Shown here piece by piece: positions 9,577 through 22,000 of a stretch of DNA of 64,000 nucleotides. A program made the position numbers and the translations under genes. The stretch covers positions 18,919,758 through 18,983,757 of the forward strand of contig CM073323.1 in the NCBI GenBank assembly GCA_037043015.1. The letters are read 5' to 3'. Under the pieces are notes generated by a model that ran no database searches, was not told the origin of the DNA, and worked only from the letters and a program-made list of their open reading frames with translations. The DNA is from Bryum argenteum (Eukaryota > Streptophyta > Bryopsida > Bryales > Bryaceae). Positions within the stretch are counted from its first letter, which is position 1. Every line of letters starts with the position of its first letter.

Positions 9577-12500
9577 ATGGCACGTGCTTTGTCTACCATT
9601 GATAATTTTCTAGATGTCAATGTTGATAGTGTTGGATCAATGTGCATCCAATGTCCAAAATGTTTGGCATTTCGTTTTAAAAAAGAAAAAAATACCATTT
9701 GTTGTTACAATGGCAAAATTGCCAATGAACATGTTAATCACCCAATTGTCCATCCAATGCTCAATGAGCTTTATATGGGCACTACACCTAAATCTCGAGA
9801 GTTTATTAAATATATTCGAAAGTATAATCAAGCTTTTGCATTTACGAGTATGAGAAGTAAGTTTCAATCTAGCCAAGTTGAAGGTAGAGGGGTATATACT
9901 TTTCGTGTAAACGGAGAATTATGCCACCACATTGGAAATTTACAACCCGATTTAGACCAAGGTGCTAAATTTGCACAAATTTATTTTTTGATGATGGTTT
10001 ACAAACGAATCGTCGTATGGAGATTTTTGATGATCTTCATCGTGATACTCTTAATAACATTCAAGAAGTTTTAGAATCCGTAAATGCATTAGTTCGAGGT
10101 TTTAAGTCTTCGCGTGATGTTCTTCAAAGGGGATCAAACATGGGACTTCGTATCTCCGGTGAAGTTCCTTCGGAGAACATCCCCGTCGATATAATCGCCA
10201 AGTAGTTCCGTCCAGTTCTTGTCGCTATTGTTCTTGACGAACGAACAAGACATGAATTTAGGTAGAGATATTATTCTTCACCAACACGGTGGAAATTTAC
10301 TACGAATAAAAGAAATTCACCCAAACAGACGATGCTTTATCCTATCCTTTGTTATTTCCAGGAGAACAATGTGGATGGTCACCAACTTTTAAAGCAAATC
10401 TTTGGAGTGACTTTAAAGTCATATGTCCAATATTTGCTTCAAAAGCGACCGAATCTAATGTACTACATAGGGTCGGTAGATTATTCCAAAAATATGTGGT
10501 AGATCAATATTTACGTGTAGAACATGAAAATTTGTTATTCATTAGACAACATCAAAATGAACTTCGTGCAGAATGCTATCAGGGGATTGTAGATGCTTTG
10601 CAGGAGGACAATAGAGCACGCATTGGGCGTCGCATTGTCTTACCCGCAACATTTATTGGCTCCCCTCGATACATGCAAAAACTTTTTCATGATAGTATGG
10701 TTTTGGTTAGAGTTTTAGGAAAACCCGATTTGTTTGTGACAATGACGTGTAATCCGACCTGGCCTGAGATTCTTAATGAGCTTGAACCAGGTCAAAGTCC
10801 TCCAGATCGTCCAGATGTTGTTGTACGTGTTTTTGAACTTAAATTAAAAACTTTGATGGATGAGATTACCAAGAAGAATATCATGGGAGAGACAATTGCT
10901 TTTTGTTACACTATTGAGTTTCAAAACGTGGTCTTCCTCATGCACACATTCTTCTTTGGTTAAAAGACAAGGTCAATGACTGTCACCTTATAGATAGAAT
11001 AGTATGTGCTGAGATTCCCGATTTAGATAGACAACCTCAATTGTATGCCGCAGTTGCCAAACATATGATGCATGGACCTTGTGGTTTGGACAATCCCAAT
11101 TGTCCATGCATGGAAGACAATAGTAGATGTACAAAAACTATCCTATGCAAGTTCGAGATACTACCGAGGTAGATGGTGATGGTCATGTTTTATACCGTCG
11201 TCGAAACCAAGGTCGATATGTCGAGAACGTGTACATGGACAAATCGTTCGCTTAGACAATCGATGGGTTGTACCATACAATCCATATTTGATAGGTCGAT
11301 TTAATTGTCACATTAATGTGGAAATTTGTAGTTCGGTAAAAACAATCAAATACCTCCACAAGTATATTTTTAAAGGTCCGGATCGTGGTATTGTAGAAAC
11401 AGATGAAGTTGTAGATGAGATTAAAGATTTCTTGGAAGGTCGTTATGTGGGTGCCAAGAAGCATGTTGAGACTTTTTGGTTTTGAAACTAACAATAAGAG
11501 TCATAGTATTTGTCGTTTACCCGTTCACCTTCCCTGGTCAACAATATGTTACTTTTGAGGAGGCAACATCTTTGCAAACGGTGATTGATCAAAATCTTTG
11601 AGACTAAACTCACTAAGTTTTTTGAGCTCAATCGCCACATTCGTGCCTTGATTGCTTCCGCAATCAAGGCAATCATATGCTTCTTCGTTACATGGATCTT
11701 CCACTCCATTACAAGTGGGATGTGAAGAAAAACATGTGGGAAAGAAGACTACGTAATATTAAAGTTTTTGGTAGGATAAATATGGTTCCCATGGGTACCA
11801 AGTATTTTACTTACGTTTGTTGTTGACTCATGTTGAGGCACCAACTTCATTTGATGACCTACTTTGTTTTAATGGTATTGTGCATTTAACGTACAAAGCC
11901 GCTTGTATTGCAAGAGGACTTTTACATGATGATATTGAGTGGGAAAATTGTCTACAAGAGGCAACTCTCATTGCGTTGCCTAAGCAAATTCGGCGGTTGT
12001 TTGCAACACTTCTTGTGTTTGGACAACCACTAGATCCTCTTAGTTTATTAAGGAGTCATCTTGATGCTATGTCGATGATTGGCGCAATGATCAAAATCGC
12101 TATTGCAAAGCGATTTTGTCCATTGAAGAATATTTGTCATCATCGATAAACATCTTACTGATTTTTTAATATCGAAGAATTGAATGAGTTTGGTTATCCA
12201 AACATTGTTGATGTTGGTAGTGATACCAATGACAATATTGATTTTGATAACCAAAACATTACTTTTCTAGAAGAGGATGTAGGTAGACTCAACGAAGAAC
12301 AAAACATTGTTTTTAATGCAAACCTGACCTCTCATTTTTTAAATTCGATTCTTCAAATAGGCTTTTCTTTTTAGATGGTCCTGGTGGTACAGGTAAGACT
12401 TTTTTGTATAACACCATATTAGGTTATCTTCGTGGTCGTAATGTCAAGTGTATGGCAATGGCAAAAAGTGGAATTGCCGCATGCCTTTGAATGAAGGGCT

Positions 12501-13620
12501 TAACGGCACATTCATCTCTTGCTATTCCTTTACAGTTGCACGATGCATCAATTTGCAACATTAGTGCCCAATCTACATTAGGTCAAAGCTTACGTGAAGT
12601 ACAATTGATTGTACTTGATGAAGCTTGTGCTGGACATCGTTTTATGTATGAAGCTATAGATAGATCTTTGCGAGATATACGCGGTATAGACAAATCAAAT
12701 GGCGCGTGTTGTAGTTTTATATGGTGGTGATTTTCGCCAAACTTTGCCCGTAGTTGTATGCGTGGAGGTCGCAAGCAAACCGTTGAGGCTTGCTTGCGAC
12801 ATTCATATTTATTTCCACCGATGCAACATTTTCATCGACCACTAACATGCGTTTGCAAAGTCAACCGGACTTTCAACGATTTTTGCTAGATATTGGTGAA
12901 GGCAAAACGGTCCAAAGGTAGATTTACCGCCCAATTAGTTGCTCCGGAAATTCTTTAGATGGTCTCATTGATGCTATTTTTGATGATCCGGTTGATTTTT
13001 CCGAACGTGTCATTTTGGTCATTTCAAATGATGATGCTCAAGAAATCAACCGAAAAATTACCGATCGTTTACCCGGTGATGTGCATCAATGTTTTAGTGC
13101 TGACTTTGTTCACGAGAATGATGAACATGCTCATCATTATCCCGTAGAGTTTTTGAATTCTTTACAATTGAGCGGTTTGCCTCCTCACCAATTAGATCTT
13201 AAATGTGGTCAATATTTGATGTTGCTAAGGAACTTGAATCCGCAAAAGGTTTGTGCAATGGTAGTCGTTTGCGTCTTTTGCAAGTGTCTTCCAAAGGTGT
13301 TGTTGTGCGAAATTGTAGAAGGACGCTATCGTAGCCAAGAGGTGTTGATTCCTAGAATCACCCATCATTGCAATGATAGCCGCTTGCCATTCACACTTTG
13401 CCGGAAACAATTTCCTGTCACTGGTGCTTTTGCCATGACAATTAACAAATCGCAGGGCCAATCATATGATCGAGTCGGCATTTATCTTCGTAATGAAGTA
13501 TTTAGCCATGGTCAATTATATGTGGCATTGTCTCGTGGTAGACATCCTCGCAAACATTAAGGTTGCCAATGACAACAATGAAGCCGTGAGAACGGTGAAA
13601 AATGTTGTTTATCATGAGGT
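9577..13620 (+). pseudogene. Helitron Rep/helicase (RepHel), frameshifted
   Basis: Helitron transposase joining an HUH Rep nuclease and a PIF1-like helicase. It starts at 9577 (MARALSTIDNFLDVNV). The Rep part includes FVTMTCNPTWPEI (about 10735), the HUH block around 10930 and KYIFKGPDR (about 11360). The helicase part includes the Walker A block GPGGTGKTF (about 12375), LIVLDEA (about 12605), GGDFRQTLPVV (about 12727) and the C-terminal block TINKSQGQSYDRVG...YVALSRGR (13440-13550). Several indels break it: one base is lost near 9989 (copy 1 has GGATGATGG) and one A is lost before the HUH block near 10928. More breaks and missing segments lie between 11.2 and 13.0 kb. It cannot make a full protein. 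Confidence 0.9.
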
Positions 13621-14600
13621 TTTTACATGACATTGTCATGTATAATATATTATTAATTCCTCTTAATTTTTACACCAAACAAGTGGATGGAAAAGTTAAG
13701 AGTTTGTTTCAAACTCGCATGTTTAGGGTTCATGCACGCTTCGGCGACGTCCCCTTCCATCCAATTGTATTCTTTTGGTGTTTATCATTATCATGTTATT
13801 GTTTCAAATTGTTTCAAATGAGACATCTTACAAGTTGTGTAAATGAAGATTGCTATACATAACCGGTCAAGAACCACAATTGACATGTAACACACAAAAA
13901 ACATGCATAAAAACAAATGTGATGAACATATTCTCAAGCCTTCAAAGTTTAGACTCTAAATTCTTCTTTTTGAAGACACTATAAAATGTCGATTTTCGAA
14001 AAAAATTGTCACAATCTTTTTTCTATCCTACAAGATGAAAATGCACCTAATAAGTTCGAATCCGAAGTCGGAATTCAAAAAAAATATGTATTTTGGGAGA
14101 TAATAACTCACTGTTAAATTAATTCTGCACAAAATACAGTTTCATCCACACTGGATGAAAATATGTGCGATAGATGAAAAATCGCGAAGGGATGACAAAT
14201 CTCACAGTGGATGCAAATCGCGCGTTGAATGGAAAAATGTTGGGGATGCAATGGATGAAAAATAGGTTATGGATGAAAGTTGTTGCAACCTCGCTCCCCA
14301 CTTCAATTCTTTTACCACTCACATTTTGCTCAAAAATGATCGAAATGAAGCGCCGTTTGTTGCATCATACTTGAAAATGTTAAGATTTTGTTTGAGGAAT
14401 GTCTGCTTCGGTCATATTGCATTCTTTTGGTGTTCAATTATATTGTCTCCCTTGAAGCAATGTATCATTCAATTGAAAAAGGTTATACTTTTGATTTTAC
14501 AATTCAATGAATGTATATTTTCCAATGCAAACATTCTTTTGTTACCTTCCTTATTTTTTTACTTTCCTTTTGTGTAATAATATAAAAACCACATTAAAAT

Positions 14601-14640
14601 GGTTGGACTAATGCGTTGCAACGCAAGCGCCAACCGCTAG
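14601..14640 (+). other. Helitron 3' terminus (hairpin plus CTAG)
   Basis: GCGTTGCAACGC is a 12-bp palindrome at 14613-14624, and the element ends CCAACCGCTAG. An outer pair, GGTTGG at 14601 and CCAACC at 14630, could lengthen the stem. In Helitrons this hairpin stops rolling-circle transposition. Confidence 0.85.
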
Positions 14641-15275
14641 TATATATATAAAAAAAGGTATAGCAAAACCACACGTATGACCAATGCCGTAGGTCAACTA
14701 TAAATATATGACCCTACATGGTCCAAACCAAAACTAAGAAAATAAAATCACCTAGGAAGCTGATGGTGAACGACCACTAAAGTGTTGGTCACACTGATCA
14801 GCCTCATCGTCTATAAACGCAAGCACTCTTGAGCTAAAGCGTTGACGTCTACTCTTGTCGATAAGACGGGAGAAGGGGCGACCACAAAATTCTTGAGCTA
14901 TCCGCTCCGCATAAGATGGAAGGGTGAAAGTTTGCGGAGGATCAGCTGAGAGACTTCCGTTGCCAATCAAACGCTCGGTTCGAACTCGATCCTAAAAGTA
15001 CGAAAAGTCAATACCAATAAATTTCAACCAATTGAAGGTGACAATAGAAGGGGAGGAAAGTAAGAGATAAGTACGCACAAAATGTTGGGCGTTGCTTCTT
15101 CAAAAGCGGTTCGAGATGTGTCACCGCTGTCGTAGTCATATCTTGGACCGAATCACCGCTTTCTTCCTCAAAAGCGGTACCATCGACGTATGCCGATAAA
15201 AAAAAGTCCGTCAAATATCTCTTCATCGCCTTCAACAAAGAATGAGATGACGGTTTGATCGCGCGCGTGTCGTGA

Positions 15276-18200
15276 GTTACTGCATCGAGAAGACCAAAAA
15301 CAAAGACAATTTTACTTATACAACCAAGCAAAATGGTTCGCCTTCCGGGTAACGTTCCACGGAGATTCTCAAGTGTGAAGACCAAATGAAATCCGGACCA
15401 ACAACCTATGGACGCTTACAACGACGAAAAAACGTTCTAATCTACCGGATTAGGGAACTCGGGGAGGGGGTTGGGGTCGACTAGCTCCCAAACCCAAAAC
15501 CCCAAGGAAACCAAACTTTTGCGTCCGATCCGGTGGTTTTCTAGATTGAACGGCCTCCCCCGTCCGGGAGGGGGACTTAGTATCCTGTGGTGATTTAGTT
15601 TAACCTCCGTAAATCCTCGGAGGGGTCTTTCCTATTTATTTGGAAGAGCGCGAATGTCGCTCCCTACCGGTTGATTAAGGTGTCCGGAGTTCCACCCTTA
15701 GTATCTCGACTACCCTTTCCTTCTCTCTCGGAGTTCCTTCCTTGCTACTCTTGCCACTATCCGGATTCTCACCCAAACAAAGGGTCACACAAAGAAGGGC
15801 CCGGTTTCCTCCCTAACTGAGCCAACGAGGGGGTTGTTTACTCGTGACCCGGATCACAGTGGGTGGTATCCGCCACTTAATCCATTAGAGTTCCAATAAC
15901 ATAGAACCGGGTTCGTACCCTACTCCCGGGAGAGGCTTTCTCAACCGAACATCCCATTCGGGAGGTTGGCAATCGTGTTAGCGTTTCTTGCTAACCCTAG
16001 TACCTCACCCCAACCCGGTTAGTGTATCACCTTCCTAGGTGACGACTACTCCCGATATGCTCTAGTACTTCTCACACGGACCTCTCACCGACTCTGTCAC
16101 TCTCCTAGAGACCTCTCCCGGGTTCCTGGGATTGCAACCACCGAATCTACGAGGGACTTCCCGTATCCACGACCCGGCTCGGACATCAACTACGCACACA
16201 CAATTACAAGATCACGACTTACACACAATCACGAATTTTAGGTGCAAAGATCAACCTTTACTCACAGTGCGGAAACACAGAGAAGACCCGAAGGACTCCG
16301 AGAGTCTTCGGTAAAGTCAGAGGGTCCCGGTTTTCCCGGAAACCCTATCGATCCGGAATTCTCGCCCGAGATTCCCGGTGAGTGGCCAAAAAGGCACCTA
16401 CTAATCCTACCCATTCTAACCTAACTAACTACTGACTAGTGTCTTCTTCCGGCGGCGTGGGTCGGCTCGAGGGGTTTGACGGCGGCGTATTCATCCTGGA
16501 AGGGCCTGCCAACTCGCGGGGAGGAATCTCCCTCCCTGATCAACCCGGGGTGGATGTAAAATCTCGGATTTTACTGCGTCCTCCGGCTCTTCCACCTGTC
16601 CCGGAGTGCCTTCAACTTCGATGGAGGGGGCACGGGGTGGACTTCCTCTTCTTCATGAGGAACCACGGGTTCCTCCAGCTGTACCTGAGGGCCCACGGGT
16701 TGGACCTCAACTTCCTCTTGAGGGACCTCGGGCTCCTCCTGCTGCCCTTGTTCGCCCGGATCTCCCACCTCGTTGACTTGGGCCTCCGGGGTGAGGTATT
16801 ACCTCTTCAACCTTGTTCGTGAGTACGCCTTTCTCCCGCGACATCGCCATCCGGGTGCTCATCCGGTTGTTGAGAGGGGTTCACCTCTCCTTCCACCACC
16901 TGCTCCACCTCGGAGGGACCGGGTAATCCTGGTTCTCCCGAGGTATCCGCTACGAGGGGAGTCGCAGCTCGTTCTCCTCCCCCCGTTCTCCGGAATGGCA
17001 CCGCTCGACCGGGATCCTTTGCTCCTTCAAGCGGTCGGGGGCACTTCTTCTATTTCCATGGGCACCGCCCCTCCGGCACCTGCTGGGGTGCGATTACCTC
17101 CTCTTCCGGAAGGGCTTCCCGAATCTCCACGTGGGGAGGGCCCCAACACCTTCCAGGTGAGGGTGCGGAACTCCTTGAGACACTCAAGTTGATGCCGGTG
17201 GCGTGCCTCTGGCGGCTCCGAGGATTGGGGTGATTCACCGATCCCAATCCGAGCATCATAGAAGGCCGCCTTCGTTTGGGCCTCTGCATCCGGTTGCGGC
17301 ACCTTCAAGATGGAGTGCGGACTGTCCGATCAATGTTCTGCAACCTCCGGAGTGCAGCCTCCTGCTCCTCCACAATCCTCCCGAGGGCTTCCACCTCCGG
17401 ATGTGCCTCCGTGTCCGAGGGGTCCGGTCCACACCGGACTCCCACGGATGCCTTCTCCTTTGGCCGGGCCTTGGCGCTACTCCACCTTCTCTCTTCTCAG
17501 CTTGGCCGTTTCCCGCCTCAGCTATCTCCTCAGCCCTTCGTTGCTGGGCTCTTGTCCTCCGGATGAGGGGGACGACCTCTTCTTCTTCCTCCTCTTCCTC
17601 CTCTGCATTTGGCATGAACAGGAGGGCATGGTTTGAGAAGTCCGGGTAGGATTCACCCGGTTACTTCCTCCTTCCCCGGTGGCCACCGACCCTTTGTCTT
17701 TGGGTCCGGCTTGGCTGGGTCCCACCGCTCGGGCTGTCAGTGGCTGGTTCGGTGACCCCTCCAGGTCGGTAGCCCTGGACTTGCTCCATCTCCTCCCGGA
17801 CTCGGAAGAGGTTGGCCCTGCGGATCTCCTGGATGGGAGGTCGTGTTTCTCGTGCCAATAAAATATCTCCCGGTCGGTGAGGATGCCGTGCCGTTGGTAG
17901 AGATGGAAGATGTAGGGGCCGGGGGGCACCCTTCCGATTCCCGATCTTCATCACCTCTCGCCGCACCACCTCGGGGATGATGTGGTGCCACCCGACCGCA
18001 TCCGCCCATCGTAATTTCCCAAGATAGCCTTCATCGCCTTCACGGTGCGGGTGGTCGGCTTGTCCGGCCGAGTATGGGGAGAAGAAACCGGAGGAGGCGC
18101 GTCACCGGGGTCCTTGCGCCTCTCCGGTTTGAATCCGTCCTTCTCCGTGGGCCCCTGCGAAACCGATTCCTCAATCCGTCGTCGCCCTTCTTCTTGATGT

Positions 18201-19081
18201 AGCCGATTGGGGAGTCCGGAAATTTGTAAGTCGCCCTCCAATGGCGGGGTCCCGATTTGTCCGTCTTCCCCTCGAGGGTGCGTCACGTACATCTCGGGAA
18301 GCGGTGGGTGATCAAGCTCGATGATGGTCTGTCCGCCAAGTCCCACGGGGCATCGTCTGACCCCGGCGCACCCCATCCGGAGGAGGTCATCCTCGCCTCC
18401 GCTTGGGTGCAGTGGAAGCTCGGGTACTGCGGCTTCACCGACTTGAGGGGATCGGCATCCCCGGCCGCCACGGGACCACCTCCCTCCTCTTCGGCATCGC
18501 TCCGGTATCCTCGTAGTCGCCCGGAACTCTTCTCTCCCCGCTTTCCCGACCGATTCCGGTAGAAACCCTACTTCCCGAAACCCTAATCTCTCCAAACTCG
18601 CTTTTCCAACACTCTCGGATCGGGCGAGCTCTCAAAATTGCTCTATCTCTCAAAACGCGCGACCGAATGGCCGAGAATGGAGGCGGCGGCTCCTAATAAC
18701 AACAAACCGAACTCTCCTTCCGAGACATCATCACCAGGCTTTCGAGACGTACACCGGGAAGTACCCGGTCATCATTGAGCCGCCGGTGATTATGTCGGCG
18801 CCCGCGAGTTTTCGGCCCTTTCTCCTCCGCCGACCGGCGGCTCCGGTCATCAACCCTAGGGAGAACCGGGCCATCCGGCATCTCGGGGTATCGGCCGGGT
18901 ATCAACCCGGCTATCCAAAGAAGCTCTAAAATCCCATAAGGTTAGCCGGAAGAATCTTAACACAAAATTACTACCTACGAACCGGTTTAAACAGGCGGTT
19001 TTTTATTCCTATTTGCTAAATCAGCTATTTTACTCCTAATTAATTGCTAAAAACAAAAATATTGGAGAACAGGGTTCGACA
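15276..19081 (-). mobile_element. GC-rich 3.8-kb insertion in copy A
   Basis: Homology between copy A and copy B breaks after GGTGCTTCCGTGATTGCCTGC (reading minus, at 19082) and resumes near 15275, within an exon that is continuous in copy B. The inserted piece begins TGTCGAACCC and ends ...CTCACGACA, so it has TGTCG/CGACA ends like an LTR element. I could not find two direct LTR copies or a clean 5-bp duplication. Its centre is much richer in G and C than its surroundings. Type unresolved. Confidence 0.5.
16500..18653 (-). pseudogene. Decayed GC-rich coding region of the insertion
   Basis: Overlapping minus-strand open stretches change frame several times. Protein-like blocks are ELDHPPLPEMYVTHP (about 18320), VKAMKAILGNYDGRM (about 18030) and FHLYQRHGILTDREIFYWHEK (about 17910-17845), followed by Pro/Gly/Arg/Glu-rich sequence. 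I do not recognise a family; a retroelement gag-like protein is possible. Plus-strand open frames in the same interval look like mirror images caused by the base composition. Confidence 0.35.
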
Positions 19082-22000
19082 GCAGGCAATCACGGAAGCA
19101 CCTACATACCAGCAACCAACATCAGAACTACAGTACTGAATAAATTGAATGAGAGTTGGTATTAGCAACAACTAACCAGTACTAGGGCTCCGTCAAAGAC
19201 GATTCCCCGCTCGTCTGTGAGAGAATCTATAAAACACTTTGATGAAGGAGGGATCCTTCTCTCGAGCCACGCCACGGAGTACCATCTTCCTTCTTACGAA
19301 TGGAGTCATTGCTCGCTAAATTGAAAACATGGTCTTCCTCGTCGGGAAGAATAGGCACACCTGCGTACTCTTTCGCAACTTGTCTTGTGGAGAATCTCGT
19401 GGCAAATGACTTCCGAACAAAAACTTTAATGTGGAAGTTGTGTGTCTGCAAAATTCAATAGATGAGAGAGATTTAAAGAAACGTTGTAAATAATCATAGA
19501 CGATGATTTTAATGCAGAATAATAAAGACCATACCGTTTTCACGTGTGGGTTTGTTGAGGCCATTGGCATGGGATTATATCCCCACCAATCTCGCACCAT
19601 TCGGAAATCGAAAGCCTTCGACTCGGCATCCAGAGCTTTCTCGACTCGACGGTCCTTGGGATGCATAACAAGTATCGCACCCTCGTCTGTCAAGTTGTAG
19701 AAAGCAAAAAGAACACACTCTCGAAGTAGCTTTTCTCACGCTTGTTCCATGACGGGATTTCGGCGGGCGACACGTCAGGTACGGGTAAGTTCTCGGGAAC
19801 GTCTGCGTAGAGGAGATCAATGCCGGGATGTTTCGTACCCATCTCCTTGCATGGGTACTTCCTGTCTTTTCCAATCTTTGGAAATCACAGAAAATGACAC
19901 ATGTTGTAAGCGATCTATTCCCATCAAAATTTAAGAAATAAAAAAATGTAAGAAAAGAATTAAGACACAATACCTTTCTGATGTGGTTGATGATGTCCAT
20001 GACTTGTGTGTCCCAATCCTTGGTTTCATGAGTCGCCTTTTGAATGAAGCTCCGATGTCCCCTTTTTCCAAGTACATTGGAAGAGAAATTGTAATCTCGG
20101 ACGACAAACACTCAAAGAACATGCTTCGGTTCAAGAAATGGGAGTGAAGCGAACTTCTTTCCGGAGTTGTGATCGGTGTGTGATGATTGAGGAGGAGACC
20201 ACGCATTTGTAAGAGCGCTGCGAGAAAGTCGAGTCAATTGTCGACCGCGTCTACGTGCATTGTTGGTCGCACCATCCGATGCCCGAGTCAAATCGCCTTC
20301 TTCCGGACCTTGGATGTCATTGCGAGGGAGGAATTTCTTCGGATTCTTCTTGAAGATCTACTACAGCTCCGCTACGCGTTGCGTCGTTTTTGTTGGCCCG
20401 ACGTTTGAGCGGTTGAGCGAAGGAGGTGAAGAGAGAAGGGCAAAAAGCGGGCCGGGCAAAATGGAGAGGTCCTCGTCGTCGTCATCGTTGTCTATCTCCA
20501 TAGGTGCGGTGCCGCCAGCGCTTGTACCGAGGTTTCGAATAAGATGCTTCTCCTCCTTATGAACGGTTATCCTGGCACTCAAGGAACCAACCACCAATCG
20601 ATGGTTGTGTTGTGGTAAACCGCCTCTGTTGGTCACCGGAGAAGAAGGTGGAGGGATCGTTGGCGGCGAGACGTCATCGAACTCGACGGGAATGGACCAA
20701 GAAGCTAGTGCTCCTTTCGCAAGAAGCTCTTGTTTCAAGTACCTACATTCAAGGGAAGAAATTAGAATGACAAAATTGAATGATAAACAAAAATTATGTT
20801 ACATTGAAAACATAATAGATATACATACCGGAATAAAAGACGTTTTTTATTGTAACTTTGCCACCACCAATCCTTTGAAGATCGGAGCCTTTAATGAACC
20901 TTGGGCTAGCATTAAGAGAAAGGTAGTTCCCAAATGCCTTCTCCCATAAAAGCAACCTCCACTTCTCAACGTCTTTCGGATGGTTTTAAGACGGAATCAT
21001 TCCATTGAATGTTGAGATTGTCATCTTCCGCTAGTTTCTCGCAATTCGGTTGAAAGGGATTGCTCTAGTTGAAAAGAAGAATTTTCGTTAGAAATTAAAA
21101 TATTGTAAAGCCAAGAAAATAGAAAACACGGAAAATACATTTAAGTTACCTCGTGCCCAAAGTGATGCGCGATGGAGGAAAGCAAGCAATGATTTATCTT
21201 TCATTGGCCGGTCCTCCGGAAAGTGAATGCAGATCAACGAGCTTCGAGGATGATGAGTTCCACCATTGCGGCCACTTTCCTTGTAATCGAAGTGCACGTT
21301 CGTGGTGGCTACCATTTGCAAACGATCAATTGTCATATCCGGTTTGTGGTTATTGCTGTAATGAGAGTATATCTGCGCATGAAGGAGATTGACAAAGTTT
21401 GAATGTGATAAAGGTCAAAAAGACGATTAGGCTTATATTGAATTTGAGTAGAATGCGAAAAATACCTCTTTTGGGAATACTTTCCCAAGTTTGTTGTTGG
21501 CGACAAACCACCATTTTGTCGAAATTTTTGCCACGAATGGACTTAATTTCTGATTTGATGGCGTTGTCCATGGCACTCAAACTCCCGGCCCTTTTGTTTA
21601 TCCTTCGAACAGTGGCGTAGTAAGATGCTTCAGCCTCGTCGGATGCTTTCGCTAACCTCCTCTGTAAATAATTTATAACGTAGTTAAAAGGTGCAAAAAA
21701 TCGAAAGCAAATTATAACGATATAGCACATAAACATAAACCTACCGCATACAAGAATTTGACGAAAACGTCAAGTGTAACCGGATACCAAGTTTCTTTTT
21801 TAGCTTTGGCGTTCTTGCAAATTCTGTAATCCTCCTCCGGAAGATAAGGTCCTTGAAGTCCTCAAGTTTCGCTTTTCCAAATTTTCTCATGCGTTGTAAT
21901 TTTGCACACGACCGTCTTTCAACATGGTCATGTTCCGTAGACCTACACATCGATATCGATATCGATATATCATAGTTGAATATACAAGAACATAATTAGA

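Larger units (their letters stand above)
8255..14640 (+). mobile_element. Helitron, copy 2, complete (6386 bp)
   Basis: The 5' end, TCATACTACTAAAATCA, begins at 8255 directly after an A (8254). The 3' end is CTAG (14637-14640), directly before a T (14641), preceded by the hairpin GCGTTGCAACGC at 14613-14624. This matches the Helitron rules: TC start, CTRR end, 3' hairpin about 12 bp from the end, insertion between A and T. Inside, in order, are a pyrimidine tract, 21-bp repeats, a 176-bp palindrome and a frameshifted Rep/helicase gene. It is inserted in the 3' region of the methyltransferase relic: sequence on either side lines up with uninterrupted sequence in the second unit (46.55-46.95 kb). 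Confidence 0.92.

Noticed and set aside
16439..17650. Plus-strand Pro/Leu-rich open frames
   Set aside because: Mirror images of the minus-strand coding trace in GC-rich DNA; no domain.
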